Below, one piece after another: positions 7,284 through 15,625 of a DNA stretch of 64,000 bases; the first letter of the stretch is position 1; every line of letters begins with the position of its first letter. Below the pieces are notes generated by a model. That model worked only from the letters and a program-made list of their open reading frames with translations, was not told the origin of the DNA and did not search any database. The stretch spans positions 62,001-126,000 of the forward strand of contig NZ_QRVG01000001.1 of the NCBI RefSeq assembly GCF_003459245.1. Reading direction: 5' to 3'. The DNA is from Collinsella sp. AF23-2 (GTDB taxonomy: Bacteria > Actinomycetota > Coriobacteriia > Coriobacteriales > Coriobacteriaceae). Position numbers and translations under genes: made by a program.

Positions 7284-10283
7284 ATGAGCGACATCATGAG
7301 GCCGATCCCGTTTTCGCAGCTGATGAACTGGATCATCGAGGAGCACAAGACCCAGGACGCCATCTTTGGCGTGCGCAAGATGGTCACGACCAACCAGGAG
7401 GGCGCGCTTCCCATTTTTGACGAGCGCATCGAGACTCCGTTTGGCCCGGCCGCCGGTCCCAATACGCAGCTTGCCCAGAACATCGTGGCATCCTATGTGG
7501 CTGGCTCCCGCTTCTTTGAGCTCAAGACCGTCCAGGTTATGGACGGCGAGGAGCTCTCCAAGTGCGTCAACAAGCCCTGCATCGTGGCTCAGGACGAGTG
7601 CTACAACTGCGAATGGTCGACCGAGCTCGAGGTTCCGCAGGCCTTTGCCGAGTACGTGAAGGCATGGTTTGCCTGCCACCTGATCGCTCGCGAGTACGGT
7701 CTGGGCAGCCCGGACGGCTTTGTCTTCAACATGTCGGTGGGCTATGACCTGGAGGGCATTAAGAGCCCCAAGGTCGACGCGTACATCGAGGGCATGAAGG
7801 ACGCCAGCAGCTCCGACGTCTGGAACGAGTGCCGCGCATGGGCACTCGCCAACCTGGACAAGTTTGAGCATGTCGACGCTGCGTTTGTCGAGTCCATCCC
7901 GGCGCGCGTCTCCAACTCCATCACCGAGTCTACCCTGCACGGCTGCCCGCCGGCGGAGATCGAGCGCATCGCGACCTATCTGATCACCGAGAAGGGCCTC
8001 AACACCTACATCAAGTGCAACCCCACGCTGCTGGGCTATGAGTTTGCCCGCCAGCGCCTCAACGAGCTGGGCTTTGACTACATCGTCTTCGATGACACGC
8101 ACTTCCGCGAGGACCTGCAGTGGGTCGACGCCGTGCCCATGTTCGAGCGCCTGATTGCCCTGTGCGCCGAGCGCGGCCTGGAGTTTGGCGTCAAGCTGAC
8201 CAACACGTTCCCCGTCGACGTGACGAGGAACGAGCTGCCCTCCACCGAGATGTACATGTCGGGCCGTTCGCTGTTCTCGCTGACCATCGAGGCCGCCCGC
8301 CGCATTACCGGGCAGTTTGACGGCAAACTGCGCATCAGCTACTCCGGCGGTGCCACGGTCTACAACATTCGCGCCCTGTACGATGCCGGCATTTGGCCCG
8401 TCACCCTGGCGACCGACGTGCTCAAGCCTGGTGGCTACGAGCGCTTTAGCCAGATGGCCGGCGAGTTTACCGATCTGGACGGCAAGCCGTTCGCGGGCGT
8501 CTCTCTCGAGGCCGTGACCGCGATCCAGGCCGACTCGCTTACCAACCCGCTCTACAAGAAGCCACTGCGTCCGCTACCTGACCGCAAGGTCGCCGGCAAG
8601 AGCCCGCTTTCCGACTGCTTTACCACGCCATGCCGTACGAGCTGCCCCATCCAGCAGGATATTCCCGCCTACCTGGCGGCTGTTGACGAGGGCCGCTTCG
8701 AGGACGCGCTCAACATCATCATCGAGCGCAACGCCCTGCCGTTCATTACCGGCACCATCTGCCCGCATCCCTGCGGCCGTGCCTGCGAGCGTGCGTTCTA
8801 CGAGCCCGAGGGCGCCCAGATCCGCGCCAGCAAGCTCAAGGCCGCTCGCGAGGCCATGACCGCCGTGCTGCCCAAGCTGCGCGCCCAGGCCATCGCCAAC
8901 GACGCCGAGCGCAACGTTGCCGTTATCGGCGGCGGCCCTGCCGGCCTGGCGACGGCGTTCTTCCTGACGCGTGCCGGCGTGCCCGTCACCATCTTTGAGG
9001 CCCGCGATTCGCTCGGCGGCGTGGTCCGTCACGTGATCCCCGAGTTCCGCATCTCGAGCGACGATATCTCCCACGATGCCGAGCTCTGCCTGGCCTTTGG
9101 CGCCAAGGTTCAGCTTAACGCCCGCGTGGAGTCCATTGACGAGCTCAAGGCCCAGGGCTTTACCGACGTGGTCGTGGCCACCGGTGCCTGGATGCCCGGC
9201 TCTGCGGGCCTGGGCGAGGGTGCCGAGCTCGACGTGTTGGAGTTCCTCGAGGCCGCCAAGAAGGGCGAGAAGCTCGAGCTGGGCGAGGATGTCGTGGTCA
9301 TCGGCGCCGGCAACACCGCCATGGACGCGGCCCGCGTGGCCAAGCGCCTGGCTGGCGTGAAGAACGTGCGCCTGGTGTATCGCCGTACCAAGAAGCAGAT
9401 GCCCGCCGACGAGGAAGAGCTCGATCTTGCTCTTGCCGACGGCGTTGAGTTCTGCGAGCTGCTGGCGCCCAAGGCGCTCAACGGTGCCGTGCTGACCTGC
9501 GATGTTATGGAGCTTGGCGAGCCGGATGCAAGCGGCCGTCGCAGCCCCGTCGCCACGGGCGAGACCGTCGAGCTTTCCGCCACCACGGTGATCTGCGCCG
9601 TGGGCGAGGGCATCGACGCCAGCCTGTACGATGCCGCGGGCGTCGAACACGACCGTCGCGGTCGCCTTGCCGCCACCTCCACCGGTGTCGAGGGCATCTG
9701 GGCTGCGGGCGACTGCCGCCGCGGTCCTGCCACCGTGGTCGAGGCTATTGCCGACGCCGCCGAGGTCGCCCGTGCCATCGCCGGCGTGGACTTTAACAAG
9801 TACGCCGACTGCAACGAGCAGGCCGGCCGCGAGGACACCTGCTACGAGCGCAAGGGATCGCTGTGCCGCGACAAGCGCAACTGCACCAAGACCCGCTGCC
9901 TGGGCTGCGGCTCGGTGTGCGAGGTCTGCTGCGACGTGTGTCCCAACCGCGCCAACGTGGCAATTAAGGTGCCGGGCCTGGCCAAACATCAGGTCGTCCA
10001 CGTCGATGGCATGTGCAACGAGTGCGGCAACTGCGCCGTATTCTGCCCCTACCAGGAGGGTCGTCCCTACAAGGACAAGCTCACCCTGTTCTGGAGCGAG
10101 CAGGACATGGAGAACTCCGAGAACGAGGGCTTCCTGGCTGTGGACGAGGACCACTTTAAAGTCCGCGTCGCCGGCACGGTCCGCACCGTCTCGGTCGATG
10201 CCGTCAACACCGGTCTGCCCGAGGCCGTCCGCCTGACCATCAAGGCCGTGCGCGACAGCTATCCGTATCTCCTTAAGAAATAG
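7284..10283 (+). CDS. ygfK: YgfK: large iron-sulfur flavoprotein oxidoreductase (putative selenate reductase subunit)
   Basis: A 999-residue multidomain redox protein. Residues 1 to about 440 are a dihydroorotate/dihydropyrimidine dehydrogenase-like barrel. Around residue 450 there is a GltD-type Fe-S motif (TTPCRTSCPIQQDIPAYL, then ICPHPCGRACERAF). FAD site VAVIGGGPAGLATA lies near 545 and NAD(P) site VVVIGAGNTAMDAA near 670. The C-terminus carries ferredoxin-like clusters (CLGCGSVCEVCCDVCPNRA near 870 and CNECGNCAVFCPYQEG near 912). The ATG follows AGAGGAG by 7 nt. YgfK is a marker of the purine/selenium-dependent hydroxylase cluster, where it likely exchanges electrons between NAD(P)H, the adjacent ferredoxin and XDH. 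The selenate-reductase name is historical. Confidence 0.92.
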   Translation: MSDIMRPIPFSQLMNWIIEEHKTQDAIFGVRKMVTTNQEGALPIFDERIETPFGPAAGPNTQLAQNIVASYVAGSRFFELKTVQVMDGEELSKCVNKPCIVAQDECYNCEWSTELEVPQAFAEYVKAWFACHLIAREYGLGSPDGFVFNMSVGYDLEGIKSPKVDAYIEGMKDASSSDVWNECRAWALANLDKFEHVDAAFVESIPARVSNSITESTLHGCPPAEIERIATYLITEKGLNTYIKCNPTLLGYEFARQRLNELGFDYIVFDDTHFREDLQWVDAVPMFERLIALCAERGLEFGVKLTNTFPVDVTRNELPSTEMYMSGRSLFSLTIEAARRITGQFDGKLRISYSGGATVYNIRALYDAGIWPVTLATDVLKPGGYERFSQMAGEFTDLDGKPFAGVSLEAVTAIQADSLTNPLYKKPLRPLPDRKVAGKSPLSDCFTTPCRTSCPIQQDIPAYLAAVDEGRFEDALNIIIERNALPFITGTICPHPCGRACERAFYEPEGAQIRASKLKAAREAMTAVLPKLRAQAIANDAERNVAVIGGGPAGLATAFFLTRAGVPVTIFEARDSLGGVVRHVIPEFRISSDDISHDAELCLAFGAKVQLNARVESIDELKAQGFTDVVVATGAWMPGSAGLGEGAELDVLEFLEAAKKGEKLELGEDVVVIGAGNTAMDAARVAKRLAGVKNVRLVYRRTKKQMPADEEELDLALADGVEFCELLAPKALNGAVLTCDVMELGEPDASGRRSPVATGETVELSATTVICAVGEGIDASLYDAAGVEHDRRGRLAATSTGVEGIWAAGDCRRGPATVVEAIADAAEVARAIAGVDFNKYADCNEQAGREDTCYERKGSLCRDKRNCTKTRCLGCGSVCEVCCDVCPNRANVAIKVPGLAKHQVVHVDGMCNECGNCAVFCPYQEGRPYKDKLTLFWSEQDMENSENEGFLAVDEDHFKVRVAGTVRTVSVDAVNTGLPEAVRLTIKAVRDSYPYLLKK

Positions 10284-10294
10284 GCGAGTCTCTT

Positions 10295-10774
10295 ATGGCC
10301 AAATCCATTCAACATAACGTGGCCTACGTTGCCTGCGGAAGCGGTTGCGCCTCCGCAGGCGGCGACGCCCGCTGCAGCGAAGGCTGCATTGGCTGTGGCG
10401 CCTGCGTCACGGCCTGCCCCCACGGTGCCATTGCGCTGGTCGATGGCATCGCCCGCGTGGATCGCTCCAAGTGCACGGGCTGTGGCCTGTGCGGCATGGC
10501 GTGCCCGCAGCGCGTGATTGCCTTTGTTCCCGGCTACCAGAACATCCTGGTGCGCTGCAACAACACCGATAAGGGCGCCATCGCCCGCAAGATTTGCGAC
10601 ACGAGCTGCATCGGTTGCGGCATGTGCGCCAAAAAATGCCCTGCCGGCGCTATCCGCATCGAGGACAACTGTGCCCACATCGACGGTGCGGACTGCCTGT
10701 CGTGCGGCATGTGCGCCGTCGTTTGCCCGCATGGCGCCATCCACGACCGCACCGGCATCGCCGCCGGCGTGTAG
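10295..10774 (+). CDS. Polyferredoxin with four 4Fe-4S motifs
   Basis: A 159-residue protein with four CxxCxxCxxxCP motifs (CIGCGACVTACP, CTGCGLCGMACP, CIGCGMCAKKCP, CLSCGMCAVVCP) and an extra Cys-rich N-terminus (ACGSGCASAG...CSEGC). It starts 11 bp after ygfK and ends 12 bp before the xanthine dehydrogenase gene, so it is almost certainly co-translated with both. The inferred role is electron transfer between YgfK and the molybdenum hydroxylase, or to a further reductase; direct partners are not identifiable from sequence. E. coli clusters carry comparable ferredoxin genes (ygfS/ygfT type). Confidence 0.88.
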   Translation: MAKSIQHNVAYVACGSGCASAGGDARCSEGCIGCGACVTACPHGAIALVDGIARVDRSKCTGCGLCGMACPQRVIAFVPGYQNILVRCNNTDKGAIARKICDTSCIGCGMCAKKCPAGAIRIEDNCAHIDGADCLSCGMCAVVCPHGAIHDRTGIAAGV

Positions 10775-10786
10775 AAGGGAATCACC

Positions 10787-13564
10787 ATGGCACAGGAATT
10801 CACTTTTACCGTTAACGGCGTCGAGCACACGACGACCCAAAACAAACCGCTGCTGCGCTACCTGCGCGACGACCTGCACATCCATTCCGCCAAGGACGGC
10901 TGCTCCGAGGGTGCTTGCGGCACCTGCACCATTCATGTGGACGGTGCGGCCGTCAAGGCCTGCGTGCTGACCACCGCCCTTGCCGCCGGCCGCAACATCG
11001 TGACTGTCGAGGGCCTGCCCGAGGACGTGCGCGAGGCCTTTGTGTACGCCTTTGGCGCCGTGGGCGCCGTGCAGTGCGGTTTTTGCATCCCCGGTATGGT
11101 CATGGCAGGCGCGGCGCTGATCGCCGAGGACCCCGAGCCCACCGAGGAGCAGATCAAGTACGCCATCCGCGGCAACGTCTGCCGCTGCACCGGCTACAAG
11201 AAGATTATTGAGGGCATTTCGCTGGCCGCTGCGGTGCTCCGCGGCGAAAAGCAGATCGACGAGGACCTGGAGCGCGGCGACGACTACGGCGTGGGCAAGC
11301 GCGCCTTCCGTATCGACGTGCGCAAGAAGGTGCTCGGCGAGGGCAAGTACCCCGATGACATCGACGAGCTCGATCAGCCGGACCTGACCTATGCCAGCGC
11401 CGTGCGCTCCAAGTATCCGCGCGCCCGTGTGCTTTCCATCGACACCTCCAAGGCCGAGGCCCTGCCCGGTGTGGTGGGCATCCTGCGCGCCGAGGATGTG
11501 CCGGTCAACCAGGTCGGCCACCTTATCCAGGATTGGGACGTCATGATCGCGGCGGGCGATATCACCCGCTGCGTGGGCGATGCCATTGTGCTGGTGGTTG
11601 CCGAGGACGAGGCGACGCTCGAGAAGGCCAAGAAGCTCGTAAAGATCGATTACGAGCCGCTGGAGCCCGTGCGTAACATTGTCGAGGCCAGGGCTGCCGA
11701 CGCCCCGCGCCTGCACGACAGTTTCTTTGCCTTTGGCAACACGGTGGAGCTCAAGGACAACGTGTGCCAGAGCCGTCACGTGACGCGCGGCGACGCCGCC
11801 AAGGCGCTGGCAGAGAGCGCGTTCACCGTGACGCAGCGCTTTACCACGCCCTTTACCGAGCATGCCTTCTTGGAGCCCGAGTGCGCCGTTGCCTTCCCGT
11901 ACAAGAACGGCGTCAAGGTGCAGTCGACCGACCAGGGTGCCTACGACACGCGCAAAGAGTGTGCCCACATGTTTGGCTGGGACAACGAGCCCGAGCGCGT
12001 GGTCGTCGAGACCATGCTCGTGGGTGGTGGCTTTGGCGGCAAGGAGGACGTGTCCATCCAACACCTGGCCGCGCTCGCCGCATATAAGTTCCAGCGTCCT
12101 GTGAAGTGCAAGCTCACGCGCGCTGAGTCGCTTGCGTTCCATCCCAAGCGTCATGCCATGGATGGCACCTTTACGCTGGGCTGCGACGCCGAGGGCAACT
12201 TTACCGGCCTGGACTGCGAGATCAACTTTGACACCGGCGCCTACGCGTCGCTGTGCGGCCCGGTGCTCGAGCGCGCCTGCACGCATGCCGTTGGCCCCTA
12301 CAAGTACCAGAACACCGACATTCGCGGTTTTGGCTACTACACCAACAACCCGCCCGCCGGCGCGTACCGCGGCTTTGGCGTCTGTCAGTCCGAGTTTGCG
12401 CTCGAGAGCTTGATCGACTTGCTGGCAGAGAAGGTCGGCCTGGACCCGTGGGAGATCCGCTACCGTAACGCCATCGAGCCGGGCGAGGTTTTGCCCAACG
12501 GCCAGATCGCCGATTGCTCCACGGCGCTGAAGGAGACGCTGCTCGAGGTCAAGGACGCCTATTATGCGCATCCCGGGCACGCCGGTATCGCCTGCGCCAT
12601 GAAGAACGCCGGCGTGGGTGTGGGCCTGCCCGATGCCGGCCGCTGCAAGATTCGCGTCGAGGACGGCGTGGCCGTGGTCTATGCCGCCACGTCCGACATC
12701 GGCCAGGGCTGCAACACCGTCTTTTTGCAGGACGTTGCCGAGGCGTGCGGTCTGCCGCTGAGCTGCATCGCTAACGGCGAGTGCTCTACCGAGAACGCTC
12801 CCGACTCCGGCACCACGTCTGGCTCGCGTCAGACGGTCGTGACTGGCGAGGCTGTGCGCGGTGCCGCCTTCCTGCTGCGCGATGCCATGCTTGACATCGA
12901 GGCCGGCAAGCCTGCACCCGATACTCCCGTGAGTGCGCATGGCGACGGCGTCAAGATCGAGTACGACGACGGTCGCGCCTATCAGCTGCGCACGCAGGAA
13001 CTCGTCGCCGGCCAGGGCATGCATCCTCAGGATCCCACGGCCGCCATCAAGGCGCTCGAGGGATGCGAGTTTGGCTACGTGTACCTGGAGCCGACCGACA
13101 AGCTGGGCGCCGACGTTCCCAACCCCAAGAGCCACATCTGCTACGGCTTTGCCACGCATGTGGTCATTTTGGATGATGACGGCCGCGTGAGCGAGGTCTA
13201 TGCCGCGCACGATTCCGGCAAGGTTGTCAATCCCATCTCCATCCAGGGTCAGATCGAAGGCGGCGTGCTCATGGGTATGGGCTATGCGCTTACCGAGGAT
13301 TGGCCGCTCAAGGACTGCGTACCCCAGGCAAGGTACGGCACGCTCGGGCTGTTCCGTGCGCCCGAGATTCCGGATATCCACGCCATCTACGTGGAGAAGG
13401 ACGAGCTGCTGCCCGTGGCATATGGTGGCAAGGGCATCGGCGAGATTGCAACGATCCCCACGGCGCCCGCCGTGCAGAATGCCTACCGCGCGTTTGACGG
13501 CAAGCTGCGTCCGGATCTGCCCATGGTGGATACGCCGTACAGCCGCGCCCGTCACCGCGGGTAG
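10787..13564 (+). CDS. Selenium-dependent xanthine dehydrogenase, fused 2Fe-2S and molybdopterin domains
   Basis: A 925-residue molybdenum hydroxylase. Residues 1-80 form a plant-type 2Fe-2S domain (Cys39, 44, 47, 59), and 85-160 the helical 2Fe-2S domain (Cys97, Cys100, Cys132, Cys134). From about 170 the Mo-binding large subunit follows, with VGGGFGGKEDVSIQH, PPAGAYRGFGVCQSEFALES, SDIGQGCNTVF and YGGKGIGEIATIPTAPAV. There is no FAD domain, so electrons must leave through partner proteins such as the upstream ferredoxin and YgfK. The fusion and the yqeB/yqeC genes nearby match the class with a selenium-labile cofactor; the selenium is inorganic, and no in-frame UGA is present. Likely substrates are xanthine, hypoxanthine or urate-level purines. 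Confidence 0.92.
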   Translation: MAQEFTFTVNGVEHTTTQNKPLLRYLRDDLHIHSAKDGCSEGACGTCTIHVDGAAVKACVLTTALAAGRNIVTVEGLPEDVREAFVYAFGAVGAVQCGFCIPGMVMAGAALIAEDPEPTEEQIKYAIRGNVCRCTGYKKIIEGISLAAAVLRGEKQIDEDLERGDDYGVGKRAFRIDVRKKVLGEGKYPDDIDELDQPDLTYASAVRSKYPRARVLSIDTSKAEALPGVVGILRAEDVPVNQVGHLIQDWDVMIAAGDITRCVGDAIVLVVAEDEATLEKAKKLVKIDYEPLEPVRNIVEARAADAPRLHDSFFAFGNTVELKDNVCQSRHVTRGDAAKALAESAFTVTQRFTTPFTEHAFLEPECAVAFPYKNGVKVQSTDQGAYDTRKECAHMFGWDNEPERVVVETMLVGGGFGGKEDVSIQHLAALAAYKFQRPVKCKLTRAESLAFHPKRHAMDGTFTLGCDAEGNFTGLDCEINFDTGAYASLCGPVLERACTHAVGPYKYQNTDIRGFGYYTNNPPAGAYRGFGVCQSEFALESLIDLLAEKVGLDPWEIRYRNAIEPGEVLPNGQIADCSTALKETLLEVKDAYYAHPGHAGIACAMKNAGVGVGLPDAGRCKIRVEDGVAVVYAATSDIGQGCNTVFLQDVAEACGLPLSCIANGECSTENAPDSGTTSGSRQTVVTGEAVRGAAFLLRDAMLDIEAGKPAPDTPVSAHGDGVKIEYDDGRAYQLRTQELVAGQGMHPQDPTAAIKALEGCEFGYVYLEPTDKLGADVPNPKSHICYGFATHVVILDDDGRVSEVYAAHDSGKVVNPISIQGQIEGGVLMGMGYALTEDWPLKDCVPQARYGTLGLFRAPEIPDIHAIYVEKDELLPVAYGGKGIGEIATIPTAPAVQNAYRAFDGKLRPDLPMVDTPYSRARHRG

Positions 13565-13568
13565 GGTG

Positions 13569-13606
13569 GAGCGCGAACGGCCATTGCTGACGGGCTGTTC
13601 GCGCTC
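13569..13606 (+). other. Post-operon hairpin
   Basis: GAGCGCGAAC at 13569-13578 pairs perfectly with GTTCGCGCTC at 13597-13606 just after the xanthine dehydrogenase stop. With no T-run, it may protect the mRNA 3' end upstream of the true terminator at 13634. Confidence 0.5.
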
Positions 13607-13633
13607 AACATCAACTGTATATGCTGCGCCTTT

Positions 13634-13668
13634 GGCCCCAGTTCCATCTCGAGCCGGGGCCTTTTGTT
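13634..13668 (+). terminator. Intrinsic terminator of the left purine operon
   Basis: GGCCCC (13634-13639) and GGGGCC (13656-13661) form a stem followed by TTTTGTTT. It marks the end of the permease-ssnA-ygfK-ferredoxin-xdh transcription unit. Confidence 0.7.
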
Positions 13669-13673
13669 TGGAG

Positions 13674-13735
13674 CGGAGGCAGCATCCCGGAATTGGCGCT
13701 CAGAATGGGGTGCAGTTTCCGGAGCGGTCCACGTG
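13674..13735. repeat. Solitary copy of the 62-bp intergenic repeat
   Basis: It begins CGGAGGCAGCATCCCGG and continues through GCGCTCAGAATGGGG to GTTTCCGG, matching the units of the tandem array at 15334-15540. The unit contains an internal GCATCCC/GGGGTGC dyad. The two locations flank the ATPase gene 13848-15227. Confidence 0.65.
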
Positions 13736-13776
13736 CGGTGGTGTACTGCCCCCTTTTGTTTGCGTCGGTCGTCGAA

Positions 13777-13832
13777 TTACGTTATAGCTAGCTATATTAT
13801 AGGAAGGTATAATATAGCTAGCTATAACGTAA
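13777..13832. promoter_or_regulatory. Perfect 25-bp palindrome upstream of ATPase gene
   Basis: The left arm 13777-13801 and right arm 13808-13832 are exact reverse complements, separated by GGAAGG. Each arm also contains the smaller palindrome TAGCTAGCTA. The right arm contains TATAAT (13808-13813), a candidate -10, and the RBS GGAAGG lies just downstream at about 13834-13839. It is probably an operator/promoter, or a hairpin in the leader. Confidence 0.7.
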
Positions 13833-13847
13833 AGGAAGGATGACCCT

Positions 13848-15227
13848 ATGTTTATCGGAAGAACAGCGGAAATGTCCGAACTCAATCGACTGTATTGCAC
13901 GGGCTCCTTTGAGATGCCTGTGATTTACGGCCGCCGTCGCGTAGGTAAAACGCGCCTTATCACAGAGTTCATTCAAGGCAAGAATGCTATTTACTTTCAA
14001 GCCCGTCGTACCAATGCAGAGGCAAACCTGCACGGCTTTAGCCAGGCGATACTTGCAGGCTCGGTTGGTGCTGCAGGCGTGTCGTTTCGTAGCTTTGACG
14101 AGGCGTTCGATGCATTGGCCACCATGGCTCGCACGGAACGTTTGATTGTCGTGATTGACGAGTATCCCTATCTCGCCCAATCGAATCCCGAGATCAGCTC
14201 GTTGCTGCAAGACAAGATTGATCACCTGTACAAAGAGACCAGGCTCATGCTGATTCTATGCGGCTCGTCTCTTTCGTTTATGGAGGAACAGGTGTTGGGC
14301 TATGAGAGCCCGCTATACGGTAGGCGTACGGCCCAGTTTAAGATCATGCCGCTCGATTTTATGACGACCCTCGGCCTGTGGCAGAGCATGAGTCGCGAAG
14401 ACGCTGCAGTTTGCTATGGCATGACGGGCGGCATTCCTGCATATATCGAGAAAGTCAATCCTGCCGCACCGCTCAAGGACAACATCAAACGTCTTTTTCT
14501 TACTCCTACAGGCTATCTCTTTGAGGAGCCGAGTAACCTGCTAATGCAAGAGTGCCGCAATCCTGAGCAATATGATGCGATCGTGCAAGCAATTGCTCAG
14601 GGGCGCTCGAAGATCTCGGAGATTGCGAGCTCTACGGGAATCCCTGCGAGCAACGTAAAGAGCTATGTGGATAAGCTGGCGTCGCTTGGGATTGTCGAGC
14701 GCGAGCTGCCCCTAAACGAGACGAGTAATAAGCGGGCCGTGTATCTACTGAGCGACCAGATGTTTAGGTTCTGGTACAAGTTTGTTCCGCAGAACATCGG
14801 GCTGATTCAAAACGATATGGCCGAGATGGCGTATAAGCGCATTGAGCCGCACATATCGGATTACATGGGTATGGTCTTTGAGCTTATATGCAGACAATAC
14901 GTGTACGAACTCGCACGCGCGGGCCAGCTCGATGTGGTTCCGGCGAGCGTCGGGCGCTGGTGGGGGACGGATAATCGCACGCATACGCAGGAAGAAATCG
15001 ACTTGATTGTTGACGATGGCGAGGGCACTGCGCTGTTTGCGGAGTGCAAATGGCGCAATGAACCGGCGGGCGAAGACGTGCTGCAAAAGCTCGTTCGTCG
15101 AAGCGAGCTCTTTAGACGGCAACGAAAAAGCTATGCGCTTTTCTCAAAACGCGGCTTTACGCAGGGATGTCGGGATGCCGCGGAGAGCAGGGGAGACGTT
15201 AAGTTGATCTCCTTTGCCGAGATGTGA
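13848..15227 (+). CDS. AAA-type ATPase with C-terminal DUF234/nuclease-like domain
   Basis: A 459-residue protein. It starts MFIGRTAEMSELNRLY and has Walker A GRRRVGKT (28-35), Walker B LIVVIDEYPYL and the sensor-like LILCGSS. A winged-helix segment follows (EIASSTGIPASNVKSYVDKLASLGIVEREL), then a C-terminal DUF234-type domain with EEIDLIVDDGEGTALFAECKW, which has the D...ExK pattern of PD-(D/E)XK folds. This architecture belongs to the archaeal-ATPase/DUF234 group, common in accessory regions of anaerobes; no biological function is established. Base composition is more AT-rich than the purine genes, consistent with transfer. It stands alone, with a large palindrome at its promoter and 62-bp repeats on both sides. 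Confidence 0.8.
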   Translation: MFIGRTAEMSELNRLYCTGSFEMPVIYGRRRVGKTRLITEFIQGKNAIYFQARRTNAEANLHGFSQAILAGSVGAAGVSFRSFDEAFDALATMARTERLIVVIDEYPYLAQSNPEISSLLQDKIDHLYKETRLMLILCGSSLSFMEEQVLGYESPLYGRRTAQFKIMPLDFMTTLGLWQSMSREDAAVCYGMTGGIPAYIEKVNPAAPLKDNIKRLFLTPTGYLFEEPSNLLMQECRNPEQYDAIVQAIAQGRSKISEIASSTGIPASNVKSYVDKLASLGIVERELPLNETSNKRAVYLLSDQMFRFWYKFVPQNIGLIQNDMAEMAYKRIEPHISDYMGMVFELICRQYVYELARAGQLDVVPASVGRWWGTDNRTHTQEEIDLIVDDGEGTALFAECKWRNEPAGEDVLQKLVRRSELFRRQRKSYALFSKRGFTQGCRDAAESRGDVKLISFAEM

Positions 15228-15333
15228 GGACGGGGTAGCTCTGCTCGAGGGCAAGAGCCTGTCCTCGAATTGCTGGAATAGGGCCCCTTCTTTTGTCGTG
15301 TTGGCTGTCGGCGGAATGCCGGTGGAAAGCCAG

Positions 15334-15540
15334 CGGAAAGCGTGTCCCAGATTTCGGCCCCAGGGTGGGATGCCGTTTCCGAATCGGCCCTCAAACGGAA
15401 ATTGCATCCCGGAACGAGCTCTCAAACCGGGATGAACTTTCCCAGCGGGGCTGCAGGCGGAAACTGTGTCCCGGATTCGACGCTCAGAATGGGATTCGTT
15501 TTCCGGCAGGGGCTTCAAATGGAACATGCGTCCCGGGGCC
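15334..15540. repeat. Tandem array of 62-bp hairpin repeats
   Basis: Units start at 15334, 15396, 15458 and 15520 (the last partial), a constant 62-bp period. Each begins NGGAANNNGNRTCCC, and the complete units continue to a TTTCCG/TTTCCC segment that is the inverted counterpart, so each folds as a hairpin; the best is 15397-15412 with 15427-15442, 14 of 16 pairs. It fills most of the 398-bp gap 15228-15625. A single copy is at 13674-13735. No protein-coding frame is convincing here. Confidence 0.75.
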
Positions 15541-15562
15541 CCACACGGCGTCGCCACACAAC

Positions 15563-15603
15563 TTTGTGTCCGCACGGACGGCTATGTTTACTGCAACGTA
15601 GCC
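15563..15603 (+). promoter_or_regulatory. 41-bp upstream module, copy 1
   Basis: The segment from TTTGTGTCCGCACGG to GTAGCC ends 22 nt before the SIMPL gene start and is 35/41 identical to 16648-16688, which lies just before an unrelated exonuclease gene. Position and spacing suggest a shared promoter or operator; no clear -35/-10 pair with 16-18 bp spacing could be set. Confidence 0.55.
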
Positions 15604-15625
15604 ATTCGTGGAAAGGACGGATGCC

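Noticed and set aside
10259..13555. A 1098-codon open frame on the minus strand
   Set aside because: It is the mirror of the xanthine dehydrogenase and ferredoxin genes in GC-rich DNA. The encoded product is Gly/Ala/His/Arg-rich without motifs, while the plus strand has complete conserved domains.
10787..13564. Selenocysteine (UGA) in the xanthine dehydrogenase
   Set aside because: The frame has no internal UGA; selenium in this enzyme class is a labile cofactor ligand, in agreement with yqeB/yqeC.
15334..15540. CRISPR array
   Set aside because: The units are tandem 62-bp copies with no unique spacers between constant short repeats, and no cas genes are near.
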